Source: a virus. Taken from it: 48,606 nt of DNA. This document shows positions 48,398-48,606 of this stretch, in pieces. A model generated the notes under the pieces. The model made no database searches. It had not been told where the DNA came from and saw only the letters and a program-made list of their open reading frames with translations. The position numbers and the translations under genes were made by a program. The first letter of the stretch is position 1. Each line of letters begins with the position of its first letter. Where the stretch lies: the IMG/VR virus record IMGVR_UViG_3300037041_000905, positions 1 to 48,606 of that record. One strand, 5' to 3'.

Positions 48398-48606
48398 CTA
48401 GAACGGCATGTCGTCGGGCAGGCCACCGCTGGTAGCCGCGACGATCTTCGCATCCTCGTCGGCCATCTTGGCCAGAGCAGCGTTGATCTCGGGCTGCAGC
48501 AGGGCACGGACGTTGGTGTCCATCGGGTTGAACCACCCGAACTTGGTGTACGGACCCTTCTTCTCGCCCGCCTGATTCAGGTAGACGGGACGCATGTCGC
48601 CGCAGG
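48398..48606 (-). CDS. Junction-spanning hypothetical protein, C-terminal part, with SSB-like tail
   Basis: The frame is open to the right edge and, across the ends, continues in phase from the partial gene at 187-1 (total 131 residues). An ATG at 48595 could start a separate 65-residue protein but has no ribosome site in the available 11 bases. The C-terminus is GLPDDMPF, much like the DDDIPF tail of bacterial single-strand DNA-binding proteins, which contacts replication partners. The rest does not show a recognisable OB-fold, so an SSB identity is only suggested. Confidence 0.6.
   Translation of the reverse strand, partial: CGDMRPVYLNQAGEKKGPYTKFGWFNPMDTNVRALLQPEINAALAKMADEDAKIVAATSGGLPDDMPF

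Noticed and set aside
48398-48595. Separate 65-residue gene starting at the ATG 48595
   Set aside because: No ribosome site is visible upstream, and the frame continues in phase across the window ends; the longer gene is more economical.
1-48606. tRNA genes, CRISPR arrays, integrase, transposase
   Set aside because: None seen. Hairpins in gaps do not form cloverleafs with a CCA-type acceptor stem; no regularly spaced repeats; no tyrosine or serine recombinase or transposase motifs.

Overview
The window reads as the genome of a tailed bacteriophage, most likely a short-tailed (podovirus-type) lytic phage of a GC-rich bacterium. It contains a large terminase, a podovirus-sized portal, a scaffold, an HK97-type capsid protein, neck and tail-hub proteins and a very large block of internal/ejection proteins. 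I recognise no long-tail proteins (tape measure, tube, sheath), no integrase and no repressor. The host cannot be named from the sequence. The two window ends join in frame into one minus-strand gene (about 131 codons), so the window is probably the complete, circularly permuted genome opened inside that gene.

Layout: (1) 1-6782 is a leftward array of small genes. They encode an M15-type endolysin, small membrane proteins, a secreted FnIII-like protein, a RadC/JAMM-domain protein, zinc-ribbon peptides and several hypotheticals. The promoter-proximal part is unusual: genes are separated by GC-rich hairpins and start from a repeated AGAAAGGGG leader, and about 370 bp (5804-6169) hold a series of hairpins with no convincing gene. 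(2) 6783-7182 is a relatively AT-rich divergent region with inverted repeats and a candidate leftward promoter. (3) 7183-41224 is a rightward late operon: putative small terminase, secreted proteins (one with a PKD domain), large terminase, portal, scaffold, capsid, neck/tail proteins, a virion protein with a lysozyme-like domain, two further internal proteins, a 3,754-residue giant protein and a 1,007-residue ejection-type protein. (4) 41225-41360 is a convergent region with candidate terminators for both operons. (5) 41361-48606 is again leftward, and continues across the ends into segment 1. It encodes a DnaB-type helicase, a PD-(D/E)XK nuclease-like protein, a sigma-70-family factor, a DUF932-like protein and many small hypotheticals.

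How it may work: no DNA polymerase is recognisable, so the phage probably loads its own helicase and borrows the host replisome. Its sigma factor should redirect host RNA polymerase, probably to late genes. The most interesting feature is in the giant protein: a DYDYD motif (residues 2916-2920) preceded by a context that resembles the catalytic region of two-barrel RNA polymerases (multisubunit beta-prime, QDE-1 type and crAss-like phage giant polymerases). If correct, this small phage would carry a virion-associated RNA polymerase of the two-barrel type as well as a sigma factor. That is an inference from motif reading and needs profile searches and structure prediction.
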